DNA from: Gossypium raimondii
Lineage: Eukaryota > Streptophyta > Magnoliopsida > Malvales > Malvaceae
DNA length: 64,000 nucleotides
Direction of reading: 5' to 3'
NCBI RefSeq assembly: GCF_025698545.1
Contig: NC_068571.1
Location: forward strand, 48,393,733 to 48,457,732
Shown here: positions 1 to 12,000 of the stretch, piece after piece
How positions within the stretch are numbered: the first letter of the stretch is position 1
How the letters are laid out: each line of letters opens with the position of its first letter
Made by a program: the position numbers and the translations under genes
The notes under the pieces: model-generated
What the model was told of the DNA's origin: nothing
What the model saw: only the letters and a program-made list of their open reading frames with translations
Database searches by the model: none

Positions 1-183
1 CGAGAGAAGGTGACAGATGGGTCGTTACAGGTCAATTTTGTACCATCTGCTAATCAGATTGCTGACGGGCTTACAAAACCTATAGCTCCCAAGAAGTTTG
101 CAGATATTCGTCATGCTATTCGAGTTACAACAAAAGATGAGTTGATTGAATTAAAAGACATAAAAAGACCAGGAGAATGTTAG
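1..183 (+). pseudogene. 3' end of Ty1/copia retrotransposon polyprotein (RNase H C-terminus)
   Basis: Frame 1 is open from the window edge to a TAG at 181-183 and encodes 60 residues. It contains the motif VNFVPSANQIADGLTKPI, which is typical of the last part of the copia RNase H domain (the usual form is ...NQLADIFTKPL). The stop codon overlaps the start of the LTR, after the purine-rich tract AGGAGAA at 171-177, the expected polypurine tract. The rest of the element lies outside the window, so autonomy cannot be judged; this end has no frameshift. Confidence 0.85.
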
Positions 184-493
184 AGTAATAGAATGAAAGT
201 TAGTAGTTAAGCCAGCTATTAATGAAGTAGTTAGTTGTTAAGTAAACAGTTAGTTAGTTGAGGAAGTTACTCTCTGTCAATACTGTATAAATATATGTAC
301 TGAGTCTTATGATAAGTAAGTAAAAAAGAATATTCATCAGATATAGTTTTTGTATATTTCAACATTACCAATTTTATTTCTGTAAGACATTTTCTAGAAA
401 ATCTACCTCCACTCTCACCGTATTCTTTCTCCTTTTTCCGTTCTTCATCTTCCTTCTCCTTCTCCATCTGGTTCCCTTCTTGAATCTCAATCA
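178..493 (+). mobile_element. 3' LTR of the copia element
   Basis: The LTR begins TGTTAG directly after the polypurine tract. It contains a TATA-like TATAAATATA at about 284-293 and then a pyrimidine-rich stretch, as plant copia U5 regions often have. The 3' edge is uncertain: a CA at 492-493 fits the long pyrimidine-rich version, while TTTCAACA ending at 364 would give a 187-bp LTR. The 5' LTR is off the window, so the target-site duplication cannot be used to decide. Confidence 0.6.
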
Positions 494-3400
494 AGGTAAA
501 AGTTTTTTATGCTTTTTATTTTCTGTATTTCATCTGTCTGTTGAAGAATCTTCTTCTTCTTCCTTTTTTATGCTTTTTTTATGCTCTGTTTGTTTCTGGG
601 TTTCTGTTTGTCTCGTGCTAAGCTTCTCCTTTTCCCTTACCTTTGGACGCATGTCTTTGGGTAGCGGAGACCTTCTTCCCTCCCTCTCCCTTCTTATTCT
701 GCCTTACCTTTCTTTCTTTCGTGAACAAGTTTTACATATGTTGATCTAACATAAACGTGATTTATTATCCCATACCCACTTTGCTGAGAAGAAATTACAT
801 CGTGATGTCAATCCGTGAAACAATGTACTGCTCTGTTAAGTGTGTGTTATATGTGTAAAGAAGAGTCATCTTTTTTTATTTATGGATCATGTATGTGATA
901 CTAGGGATTTATTAGAAGACAGAGCTTTCCATATGTTGGTAAGTTTGAGAAGAGAGCAACTTGTGATGCTAATTACAAAGTATACTAATATTGGTTTTTC
1001 ATTCTCATGGTTAAAGCGAGTTGTTCTGTTCTGCTAGTTTAATAAATATGTGCACTTTTAGATTGAGATTGTTGGCACATCTCAATAAGTTTATGTGATG
1101 AGCAGGCAGGGTAGTAGTCTGAGGGAAATACATACCCGTTTCTTTGTAGGGTTAAACTTTGTCTGTAGTCAATGCTTCCCCTCAAACCTGACATTCTCCT
1201 CCTCCTTCAATCTGTCATTCTACATCGTCGATAATTGTAAGTATCCCCTTCTGGTTCTATGTCAAAAGGCCCTAATACTAGCAAATTTCAGTGCTTAGTA
1301 GCTTGCATGTGGCTATGTCCAATTGGGTGTGCTCTCGTTCATGCTGCTAAGTCTTTTCACCAGGGTGATTTCTGTCCACGATGCCCACTAACTCCTGCTA
1401 ATTGTGGGTTCTTACACAGGTTTCTAGAGAGCTACTCTCGATTCAGGGCTAGGAGGCTTTGCTGGTGTTAGCGATTTGTATTCTGTCAGGTATGAAGTAT
1501 GGGGGTGGTTATTAGATTCATCCTAACAATTAATGAGTTTGTTTATTTGCTGTTGTAACAATTGGGCAGCATCTTATATTGTTTTAAGTTGCATAATATG
1601 ATCAAGTGTTAGACAGAATATTAAGAGGTAAAATGTTCAACAGTTTGGGATTTCAACATTATATATTGCTTATGGGTAGCTCTTTTGGTATTAATTTCTA
1701 GCTATAGTAGATTATGTCTGCTGATCATCTAGTCTTGAAATCTAAAACTGTTAATAATGAGCAGAGGAAATCATAGCTTCAGATCTTATTACAATTATTC
1801 ATCTTTCTTGTTATGTAAAGTCAAAGGAAATCTTGTTCATTTGTAACTTGATTTAGTTCCAATGTAATTTATACTTAAAGTTAGTAGGAGTAGTTGTTGA
1901 TTTATGTTTGATGTTATAGCTGGTATGTCAACTACATTTTGTGTGTAATTCTAGCTAGGCTTTAGTCAATTATTAGTGGGAGCAGTTATACATTAGGTAA
2001 CTGCCATATTTCATTGTAACATAAATGCTTCTCAAGTCAATGAAAAAGATATGATTTTTGGAGATCAAATTCAGTTTTCTTCTTGTTCAAACTTCTTTGC
2101 ATTCGTTTTTCTTTTTCTCCTTAGTTTTCTGCTAAAAAAACCAACACATGTAATCCGGACTACTTATGTATATGGCATATTGCTTATTCAAGTAATGAAG
2201 TTAATCTTTACATGCCTTTTTTCTCTTCATGTATTTGGCATTATGGATCTATTTGTCAGAATTCATAAATTGATTTATGGAGTTTTCAAAGCTCTGTCTT
2301 ACAGGACACGCGTCGAAGTGCAGTAATAATTTTTTTGTGCTTTGACAGCACAGGTTAATTTTAAATATTTCACATTTTGCATTGTTCTTCTCCCTTTTAT
2401 TTTCTAATGTATATTCTAGCTTAATAATTGAGTATTATTATATATTTAATTTGATTTGTTTATAAATAAATCATTGTAATATATGTAAAAACAATTTTTT
2501 CGGAAAATATTTTCAAGAAATCTACCAAACAACAGAAAATATTTTACACAGATTCATCCAAACATTAGAAAAATAAATAATTAAATGACAAACAAACGAA
2601 GCTTTTAACTTAAGCATCTTTCACTATCTCTAAGAATAAACTTTAATGCCCTTTATTTTTGTCATGCCTCGTAAGCAGTGTAATTTTGTAATTTTTTTGG
2701 AAGTAACGCAAGCAATATAATTAAAAAATAGAGTCAATGAAACAAGTTGAGAAGTTTGAACATTAAACTAAGACTTATCTAGTATGTTATAAAGCTTACC
2801 TTTTACTTTTCTTAACTCAGATTCATTTTCTTAAAAACCCATCTCAATCATGTATCTTTGAATTTTTACCATTAGTACACGAGTGTACAGTTTTGATATT
2901 ATAAACTTTTAGGGTACCAATAAAATATATACAATTGACAAAAACACTAACGTTGTAATTTTTTACAGAATCGAATTACTCAATATCAAAAATTTAGAGT
3001 GACCATATAATTTTTTTACTATTAAAATTCCATCGGTAATACTATTAATGGAGTTCCATTAAATTTTAATATATGGCATTTTAGTATTTTAAATTTGCTA
3101 ATATAGATTATTTATTTGATTTATATATTATCAATGAATCCTAAGATGCTACTTGTTAAAGAGTTATTTTAAATGAATTTATAAAATTGTTTATTAATTT
3201 ATTGATAATGTGTCTTAATACAAGTCCATTTTCACCCTTTTCAATTGAAGTTTATTTTTTAAATCAAATAAGTAGAAGAGTTAAATATTTGAAAAGTCTA
3301 AGAGATTAAATTTTAAAAATTGGAAGAGTACAAGAACTGACACCCAAAATAGACCTTTTTGAGGTTCAAGGAGGAATATTATTATGTAGAACAGTCAAAA

Positions 3401-3570
3401 CAAGAGGCACGAATGGTAAGCCTCTGTTGCTCAGCACTCAGCAGCAGCCACTTTGGATTAAGGGGTTTCTTTAATGTGAATTTTGCTTTAAAATATTAGC
3501 ATATCAAAATACACTTGAGAAAAGTCAAAAACAGGAAGTCAAGTCTCATATGCTACCTTGTCACCATCTC
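494..3570. other. Gene-poor interval downstream of the copia element
   Basis: The stretch at about 500-1500 is less AT-rich and has a few short open frames (480-749, 1095-1298, 1259-1471), but none resembles a known family. Several GT or AG signals could make untranslated exons, for instance around 494 and 1490. I cannot support a gene. From about 2340 to 3300 the DNA is AT-rich and resembles decayed repeats. Confidence 0.4.
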
Positions 3571-3571
3571 T

Positions 3572-3597
3572 AATTAATTAATTAATTAATTAATTAA
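3572..3597. repeat. (TTAA)n simple repeat
   Basis: About six and a half copies of a TTAA/AATT tetranucleotide lie just upstream of the SURNod19 TATA box. The tract is self-complementary and is a likely microsatellite. Confidence 0.8.
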
Positions 3598-3607
3598 AAT
3601 GTTTATG

Positions 3608-3616
3608 TATATATAT
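3608..3616 (+). promoter_or_regulatory. Candidate TATA box of the SURNod19 gene
   Basis: TATATATAT lies about 90 bases upstream of the ATG at 3699 and 950 bases upstream of the ATG at 4560. Transcription would start near 3640 and include a short first exon (see the gene). This is inferred from position only. Confidence 0.4.
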
Positions 3617-3698
3617 TGAACTAAAGCTCTGGATATTTGATCAACATCAACGTTGAAATATATAGCAAGCAATAGTTGGTGAAGAAAATAATCTCAAA

Positions 3699-6613
3699 AT
3701 GTTGAGGTACGTTGCTTTTCTTTTTCCTTTTGATTTTTTCAGTTCGATTCAAGTAGCTTTAATGTTTGTTTCCTGTCGAAAAATTTGAATACGATTAAGT
3801 GGTAATTTAGTTGAATTCGAGTTATTAATCAAATCGAATTCAAGTTGTTTTAGTACTTGATTTGATTTTTTCCTCCTTTCCCTTTTAACTACTAGTTACT
3901 TAATGTAAAGATGGAAACACAATCCCGATTGAGTCTTAATTTGATTGGCATGAACATTGTTGCCAATGCAAGAGAACGTAGGTTTGAATGCGCTTTATAG
4001 ATTGAGGAGGAGATATGAGTAGTTCTACGCATTATATCAAAAAGAGCAGTATTATTAAAACCTATAATGAAATTGTTCTAAAAAAAATGGAAACACAAAA
4101 AATACAAAATATTTAGGTGATAAAAAGACAATTGAATAGTTGAATAATTTTGTAATTTTTATAATTTGGTGACTAAAAAATTTACTAATAATTCAATGAT
4201 TATTTTGTAACTTCTCATAATCGAATTATAAAAAAACATAATTAAATGCTTAAATAAAGCATCCAACATTTCTTTTATATCTTTATTATGTATAATGCAC
4301 CATGAAGGGTCAGTTTTTGAAAATTTGCTTTTTTTTCCGTATGTATATTATATATTTATGATTTCGAAATTATACTTGTTGCTTTTCGCCATCAAAATGA
4401 CTATGAAAATAATTTGGCAAAAAAGACCCTTTTGGTTCATTTCGTACAGTAACACTAACAAATTTTCTTATTTTATATAATTTTATAAAATTTGGCTCCA
4501 TTGAAATATTTAATTAGGGATTATATGTTTTAACTCAAGACATTGAAATTGACAGGGAAATGAAGACTTTCAATCTTGGATGGTTACTTTTTGCTGCAGT
4601 TTTGTTGATTTCAGCTCTACCATTTTCACAAGCCTCTCGGACTAAACAACATAAGGTAAAAACTGGTGTTTTCCGATCACCTCAGTTCGTGCTCGGGCCG
4701 GGATCGGTAGCGAATAAACTTTTTTCAAATATCGATTTTCCGAGAGGTCATATTGCCTTAAAAAGTTTCGATGCTGAGGTTGTTGATGAAAGTGGGAATC
4801 CAATTCCATTGTATGATACTTACTTGCATCATTGGCTAGTTCTTAAATTCTATGTACGTAAAGGTTTGGAAAATCAAGACATTTCAAAGCTCAACAATTC
4901 GGATTATATTTCGGGGAGAAATAGCGGAATATGTCAAGATGGAGCACTTGATCAATTTTTTGGTCTCGGTTCCGAGACACGAAGAACTAAGACTCATATC
5001 CCTGATCCTTACGGGATAGAAACCGGTAACCCTACTAAGATTCCATCAGGGTTTGTAGAAATATGGGGGTTGAACGTCCATGCTATCGATACAAGGGGAG
5101 TGGAAGATAGGACGGGATGTACCGAATGTCGGTGCGATTTGTATAATGTTACCAAGGAGGAAGATGGAACACCTTTGAGTCCAAATTATGATGGGGGACT
5201 ATCATGTTGCTATGATGGCACAAAATGTAGGTTGAAAGATGGGTTTATTGGTATCGAAAGAAACCTTTACCTCCAATACACCGTGAAGTGGATCGATATG
5301 AATAGTTTGATTGTGCCAGTTAATATTTATATATTTGATGTTTCTGATATTTGGAAGAAATCTCGTAATTCAACTGGGATTAATTCAGAGCACAATTGCC
5401 AGGTAATTAAAATGTTTATTTGATGTAACAATTTTTTTTCGTAGAATCAAATTTATTTTTGAATATGATCGTGATGAATACAATTATGCAGGTGGAGTAT
5501 CAAGTTGAATCTTGTCGTGCCACGGGATCGGCAAACGACAAATGCATTGACGCCAAAAGCGTTAGTCTCGAAATGCCATTTGGTGGTTATTTGGTATATG
5601 GTGTTGCACACCAACATGCGGGCGGCACTGGTTCTGCTCTCTATGGGAAGGTAATGAAATTCCCTTTGCATGCATATGCATAAATTATCCAAAATACAAT
5701 GGTCAATTCCCATAAATTTTATAAGAATGTCAACATGGTAGTTCAAAAGCAATTTATGTGTTCAATGCATATCTATAAATTTAATAGGATAGGTTGACTT
5801 AACATATTATTTTGGATTTAGGTTAATTCTAGTTTGAATTCTTTTGAATTTGGATCAAATACAATTAGAGTCGCTTTGAATTTAGGTCATTTGAGTTTTT
5901 TTGGGTTGAGTCATTTCTAGTTCAATCATTCAGTTTTGACATTTAGTTCATGTTATTTCAATTTGGTATTCAAGTTTAAACTTAGATAATTTTAGGTTAT
6001 TTTTTGGGGTCATTTAGAGTTTTGGTCATTCAAGCTTCGAGTTATTTTTTGTTTCATTCATATATGGGTTTGGGTTATTCAAGGTTTTTCGAGTCATGTC
6101 ATTTTAGGTTTGGATCATTTTGAATTTTTTTTATTCGGGCTTGACACTTAATTTGAATAATTTCAAGTTTAGATTATTCCAAATTTAAATCATTTATGAT
6201 TTGAGTCATTTCAAGTTAGAGTTATTGACTTTTAATTATTAATTTAAGTTAAATTAGGTTTAGATTCGGGTTAATCAAGTAAAGTCAAAATTAACAACTT
6301 TAGTCCAATGCGATCATGTAGTGAATTTTAGTAATATAATGTCTTCTTCTAATGTCGTGGTGTGCATGTTTTCGTACAATGACTTTAGGACGGCCGGAGT
6401 TTATGCTCTTCGATACCGATTTACGGGACGGGAGAGGAAGCTGGAAACGAAAGTGGTTATATCGTAGGAATGTCGACCTGCTACCCTAAACCAGGAACTA
6501 AGAAAATATCAAAAGGGGAGACTCTAATTTTAGAGTCTAATTACAGCAGTATCAAACAGCATACTGGAGTTATGGGGCTATTCTACATATTGGTGGCCGA
6601 GACATTGGCTTAG
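3699..6613 (+). CDS. Stress up-regulated Nod 19 (SURNod19) family secreted protein
   Basis: Main exons are 4560-5402, 5492-5650 and 6389-6613; all junctions are GT-AG and in frame, giving 408 residues from the ATG at 4560. An upstream exon ending at 3706 (ATG TTG AG, then GTACG) joins at AG|4556 to give MLRE in frame before that methionine, so the start may be 3699. The protein opens with a hydrophobic signal peptide (about residues 5-25, ending SQAS). It continues with the conserved N-terminal region of the SURNod19 family: a GVFRSP...LGPGSV segment, a PRGHIALKSFDAEVVDE segment and LYDTYLHHWLV, then a cysteine-rich middle (GCTECRCDLYN, LSCCYDGTKC) and FGGYLVYGVAHQHAGG. The family is plant-specific and stress- or nodulation-induced; its biochemical role is unknown. 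Intron 2 (5651-6388) holds a degenerate short-unit repeat. The gene lies next to the APC carrier, as in Arabidopsis. Confidence 0.9.
3923..4086 (+). mobile_element. tRNA-derived SINE, copy 1 (with target-site duplication)
   Basis: A roughly 164-bp element lies in the putative first intron of the SURNod19 gene. It has a B-box-like sequence (AGGTTTGAATGCG), shares its body with five inverted copies elsewhere in the window, and ends in an A-rich tail (CTAAAAAAA). It is flanked by the 12-bp direct repeat ATGGAAACACAA at 3911-3922 and 4087-4098, the signature of target-primed insertion. Confidence 0.8.
5800..6290. repeat. Degenerate short-unit tandem repeat in SURNod19 intron 2
   Basis: Many diverged copies of a roughly 20-base unit, approximately GGGTCATTTNAAGTTTNGG, run along the intron (words such as TTTAGGTCATTT, GAGTCATTTC and TTTGGGTTATTC). 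The same unit in the opposite orientation fills parts of two RBOH introns at about 28790-29030 and 33560-33860. Confidence 0.6.
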
Positions 6614-7290
6614 TCAATGAGCCATTGCTCAAGTAATTATGTTATTAAAAATATATGAATTCCAATAATTTTCTTTGTGAAATTAGTGATAGATAGGCAT
6701 GAATAATGTAACTCTTGGTTGTAGTGTAAACCATAGGTAAGTTGTTTGAGTGTTCCAAATTTGTGAATGGTTTATATTATTTAGAGGATTATATACTTAT
6801 ATTATGTCTAATATATGTTGCTTACGAAAATTGAAAAATATAGATAAAGTCTTCTTAATTAAAAGAAAAGAAAGTACAAAATCAAGTACCAACTACTTCA
6901 TATAAAATTCATGCACTAAGGCATTTTTGCCACCTTTGACAGTGACATGGATTTTAAATAATAGTGTTTAACATTTGACTTTTTTTTTCAACATGAGTGT
7001 TTGTGCCGGTGACAAATCCCTTAATTCAATTATTAGTAATTTTTTTATCGTCTAATTATAAAAAATTACAAAATAATTACTCAACTATTTAATTTTGTCT
7101 TTTTTAATTCATTACAAATTGGTGAGAGGAGATTTCATAGTCGAGACTTCAACATGAATGGCAAATATAAAGCTTTTAACCACTTATTCCTTTTTTTTTT
7201 AATTAATAAGAAAGAGCATAAAACAGTGGCTAGTCAACCACAAATTTTGGCGTCACAACCCTATTTACATTTGCATTTAGTAAACTATGA
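6614..7290. other. Intergenic AT-rich DNA after SURNod19
   Basis: This holds the 3' untranslated region of the SURNod19 gene and AT-rich sequence with poly-T runs. No gene or clear element is seen before the LINE relic. Confidence 0.4.
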
Positions 7291-7294
7291 ATTG

Positions 7295-7715
7295 TATCCG
7301 GTGGATAATAAAAGACAAAACATTGTAGCGGTTGATCCCAAGCCATTGAAACTAATCCGTCGGCGAGCTTATTACCTTCTCTATAGGTATGTTAGAGTAA
7401 TCACCTCCCATTCCTTATTTGTGTACTTGCGAGCCTCCCTACACAACCGATGATCATCAGGCTTAGCACTACTAGACAACATGGTAGCAACCTCCATACT
7501 ATCAATTTTCAGAACAATTTTTTGAAGTTCAATTCTCCAGGTAATCTTAAATCCTTCAACAACACCCCATAGTTCTACTTCAAACGCTAAGCAAGAGCCA
7601 ATAAGCCTAGAAAAACCAATAATCCACTTTCCATTTCAATCTTGAATAACTCCCCCACAAGCGGCCATATCTGTATTTTCTTTTCACGCACCATCAACAT
7701 TTAATTGAATCATGA
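7295..7715 (-). pseudogene. Decayed RNase H domain of a plant LINE-type retroelement
   Basis: Read on the minus strand from about 7713, the sequence gives IQLNVDGA, then MAACGGVIQD, WIIGFSRLIGSCLAFEVELWG, LKIDSMEVATMLSS and, after a frameshift, YREGNKLADGLVSMAWD. These follow the order of the plant RNase H-like domain found at the end of LINE-type ORF2 proteins: LNVDGA with the first catalytic aspartate, CGGVIRD, the E of AELWG, the IDS aspartate and REGN..AD. Two in-frame stops and at least one frameshift show it is dead. No reverse transcriptase is seen beside it. Confidence 0.75.
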
Positions 7716-7994
7716 TAAATTATACAAAATATAAATGAATCGATACACACAAATGTAATATATAAAAATAATTATAAATAGAATTATAGATATAACGTTA
7801 ATATGAATAATTAAAATTGATATGAATAACTAATGTTTTGATTTGAATGGTAAAGTATAAAAATTGTGAAGAAAAAAAAAGATACATGTTTAAATCTTAT
7901 TATGTATATATATTTTTATTTTATCGATAATTAAAAGATACAAAAAAACCCTTTAAAATAATACAATTTGCTTTATAAAGAGAGTTTATTTTAG

Positions 7995-8296
7995 ATATAA
8001 TGATTTATTTGACCATCTAATTTTATAAAAAATTTATTTTAGGCTTCATTTAATTTTCACTTCTTTTAGCTCTTAAGCTTGCACTATTTGTCAAATCACA
8101 TCAAAATGGATGAAAAAGTTAACATTTGTTAGCTTTGCTAACGTGGCATATACATGAACTGTCATGTGAATGTCACACCAGCAAAGTTAACCAACGTAAT
8201 CTTTTTCATTTATAAGGTGATGTGACAAATGATACAAGTTCAAAGGTTAAAATGATTTTTTTTATAAAGTTAGAAGATCAAATAAATCATTACACC
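7995..8296. mobile_element. Foldback (long inverted-repeat) element
   Basis: Arms of about 140 bases face each other. The segment from TGATTTATTTGA (8001) onward is the imperfect reverse complement of the segment ending TCAAATAAATCA (8289). A strong inner pair is ATGAAAAAGTTAAC (about 8109) with the sequence ending CTTTTTCAT near 8212. The loop near 8150-8165 includes a TGAACTGTCATG palindrome. There is no coding capacity. The structure is that of a non-autonomous MITE, and a transcript would fold into one long hairpin. Confidence 0.65.
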
Positions 8297-9598
8297 ATTG
8301 TAAATTGTAATGTAATCAACCAATCGTTTTCTCTCTTTTTAGGGGGCTTTTTCTTCGGTTCCCCCATTGTTATACTTTACACTTTAAAACTTTTAAAATA
8401 TTAAAAAGTGTATAAATTTTATTTAAAATTTTAAAATTGTACAAATAATGGATTATAAACTTTGTATAATCTTTTAAATTTTTTAATTTAATATGTTTTT
8501 AAACAGTTATAATTATTTTAAAATTAATGTAAGTAATTTTGTATACCAATCAGAAGCTTAAAAAGTATTTCAATGAAAATTATATATATGTATATCTAAA
8601 AATTATTATAAGTAAAATTTTATACTTATTATAATCCTTATAATGAGTTCAAATTGGAATCATTATTCCTTACAGAAATGCTTAATTTCTGTAAATTAAG
8701 AAGACAAACTTTACACTAAATAGAAACAATTTAAAAGAATTTATAGTTAAATTATAAGTCTAACAAAATTTAAGGGACCAAATATGAAAATATCTCAAAA
8801 AATCCTCATTCCCGCGTGAATGGCTAAGTTGGGCACAGTTTGTTATCTTCAATAATATTTTATTATTTTGATTAATAACTCTTTTACTTTTACTTCTAAT
8901 TTTTCTTTTGTGATTTCATTTTCTAAGCATAAAATTTTATATCATTTTCTCTCGTCCTTATCCAATAAAAATTGTTACTTTTTTATTTTTATTTATTATC
9001 TTGTTATTTTCAAATATATTTTAATATTTTCCAATAAATACATCAATTGAATGTTAGATGACATTATTTATTTCAACTTTGTAATAAATATTAGTAGTGT
9101 TTTCACCTTATCATGTATTTTTAAATAATAATAATATTCTAAAATGGGTCACAAATATTTTATTTTAAAATTATTTTAGAAATACCTAATTAATATATAT
9201 TTAATTTTTTACTTAAGAGATATACATATTTAAAAGTTTCAAATTAATTTATTTTCATTTAAGAAAATGAGTGGTAGTCACAAATTAATCTAAAATCTTC
9301 CCAATTAGAGATAGCCAAGCAAAACAAAACCCAAGAAGAAATGATCATCAAATCTACTGTCAAGAGGCTTAAAAATCCCAAACTGATTAAAATGTTTAAC
9401 TTATCCACCTCTAGGTATTGAAAAAGACACATGGTGGCATCTCTTCAACCCAAATTTGCGCAGGACTTGCAAGAAACCCATAATGAGAGGGTGAATGTGT
9501 CGCTTGCTTAGCTTCACCACTAATATTCTGAAAGGAACACAATGTAAACCATTTATAAGACAATGATACTTTGAGTGATATTTGAAATTGTAATTTTT
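8297..9598. other. AT-rich intergenic stretch
   Basis: Low-complexity AT-rich DNA with no recognisable gene. A slightly more mixed part at about 9290-9560 has no supportable reading frame. Confidence 0.4.
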
Positions 9599-9608
9599 AT
9601 TGCAAGCT

Positions 9609-10230
9609 ATCCCTAATCATGGTTTGGGCTACCCGGTCTGGCTTAAAATGTGAGAGAGATCGAATAAAAATAAAGCTCGAAGAAATGTTTGGACAAAAAA
9701 ATAAAGCCCATTTAAAAAGGGTCGAACCTTGGGTAATACATTTTTGACCTGACCTAAATTCACTAAAGGATAAAAAAATATATACTTTTCTTTTTGTTTT
9801 TTAATGTTATTTTCTTGTTTTTTTTATTTTTCTAATATTTTACTATTATGTTGTTATTTTTTGGATATTGTATAAAACTTGTTTTATTGTTAATTTTATT
9901 ATTTTAGAGGCATTTGCTTGTTAAATTACATATATCTTAGTGTTATTTAAGTATACATATATTTTTTAAAAAAATTCAATTTGTTGGGAAATATTTATTT
10001 TGATGTTTTTAGTATTTTGATCTATTATATATATTTAAAAATAATGTAAAAATTAATATGGTCGGGCCAGGCCCAAATTTTAGCATTTTTATCCGGATTA
10101 GGCTTGGATAAAATTTTAGGGACATTTTCAAGTCGGGCTTGGGTAAAATTTTAGGGTCATTTATTGGGCTGGGCTTGGACCTAGGAAACAAGCCTAAATT
10201 TTTAGTTGGACTCGGATCATGAACACCTCT
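9609..10230. mobile_element. Non-autonomous Mutator-like element with 10-bp target duplication
   Basis: The direct repeat ATTGCAAGCT occurs at 9599-9608 and 10231-10240 (both followed by AT). Between them lies an element whose right edge is GATCATGAACACCTCT and whose left edge has a weak inverse match (AATCATGG). Its flanks are rich in GGGC/GCCC words (GGGCCAGGCCC near 10064), with a very AT-rich core. A 9-10 bp duplication is what Mutator-like elements produce. The family, with its GGTGTTCATG ends and GGGCC words, is common in plant genomes. Confidence 0.65.
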
Positions 10231-10240
10231 ATTGCAAGCT

Positions 10241-12000
10241 ATGTGAGCTATTTATAAAATTAAGCTTAAGTTGTTATTCTGGTATTTATAAACTTATTGG
10301 TAGGTAATTAAAATTTAAAGATAATTATGATGTAAATTTTAAATTATAATTTTAATAGATTTATGATTATTGAAAGTAAATTATAATTTATGTTAAAAAA
10401 ATTTATCTTAAAAAATGTAAAGGATATTATTTCAAAGGTAAAAAATTTAGATTCAAATAATTTTTATTTAATTAAATATTTAACTAAATTTGAAAAATAA
10501 TTTTATAGACAATATATAAATAAATATTTAAGTTAAACCAAATAGATAATTATTTAATTAATTTTTATCTAAATTTTAAAATTTTGATTATCTAATTAAA
10601 ATTATAACATAATATTTATTATTATAATAACTTAATATTTAAAATTATTATCTAATAAAATTTCAGCACTGTTTTAAATTTTTAAACTTAAATGTGATTT
10701 TCGAAACGTAAATAAAAATTATAAAATTAAATATAAAAAGAGAGATTATCACTTGCTTATCTAATTAAATATATTATACTTAGTTAATTTATCACAAAAG
10801 ATTATTTATAAATATAATATATTATTTGTATAATTCGAATTATTCATATTATTTTAATAATTTTAAGGAGGCGAATACTAATTTATCAAGTAATATAATA
10901 TATATTCAAAATTATTAAATTAAAATATTTTAAATTATTTTATACTAAATCATATGCAGGGTTTGATCATTTAATAGATATATTAAAATAAATATAAATA
11001 ATTTATGCATATGAATATATAATATATTAAAATACATAATATATATTCACGGGCAGTAATTATTAATAATTAGTATAATATTTATTAAATTTTTAATATT
11101 TTATACTTGTTAATATACTAAATTGAAGATCTAAATATTCATATTAAACATATATTTTAATATTTATAGCATAACATATTATTAAATGTGTAAATAATAA
11201 TAATATCTTTGTTAATAAATACAAACTAAACGTGCATGGATATATAAACATATTTTAATAAAAATTATACTAAAATTTTAGTGAATAATATGTTATAAAT
11301 CTTAATTTATAATGGTATTAAATTTTGGTTCATAAATGCTATATTAGTAAAATTTTATTAGAGAAATCGAATTGTTGCTCGTATTATTGGTATAAAATAT
11401 TCATTTTATTAATTTATCCGTGCATTATACTAATTTTTTCAAAATATAATATATTTTAATATATATTTAATGTTTATCTAATTAATTAATTATTTTAAAC
11501 ATAAACTTTTATAATTTAATGGATAATAAAAATTATAAAATAATCTTTAAAAAATATAAATTATATAAAAAAACATGATGCTCCACTTGTTGAAATTATA
11601 ATATGTGCATGTTGTTATATTATATATATATATTTGTTTATTTGATTAATTTTATTTTATTTTTTATTTTGGAAAAAAGTAATTTAGTTCACCTAAACAA
11701 AAATAGAGTAATTTAATCGATGTTAATGTCTTTCATCATCAATTGTAATAATTTTAATTGGTATAATAATAAATTTAGTCTTTGGTGTTTATATATTTTT
11801 TCATTTTAACTTTAATTCTAAAAATAATAATAAATTTAACCTAACATTTATACTATGAAATAAATTTATTAAATTAAAATCAAATTTACAAAATATATAA
11901 ATTTTAAGAGTTTGAATTTATTATTATAGTAATCAAAACCATACGCAATTGCGTTGGACTCATATTTATGATGTTCTCCGTAATTTCCTTTGGGACTTTG
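10241..12000. other. Extremely AT-rich block upstream of APC
   Basis: About 1.7 kb is almost entirely A and T, with many ATATTTA, AATAATA and TTAATTAA words and no open frame over 60 codons. It could act as a matrix-attachment region, but that is inference from composition. No gene is seen. Confidence 0.5.

Noticed and set aside
480..749. 89-codon hydrophobic frame as a membrane protein gene
   Set aside because: It lies in pyrimidine-rich DNA at the LTR edge, is dominated by Phe, Ser and Leu as such DNA dictates, and has no recognisable motif.
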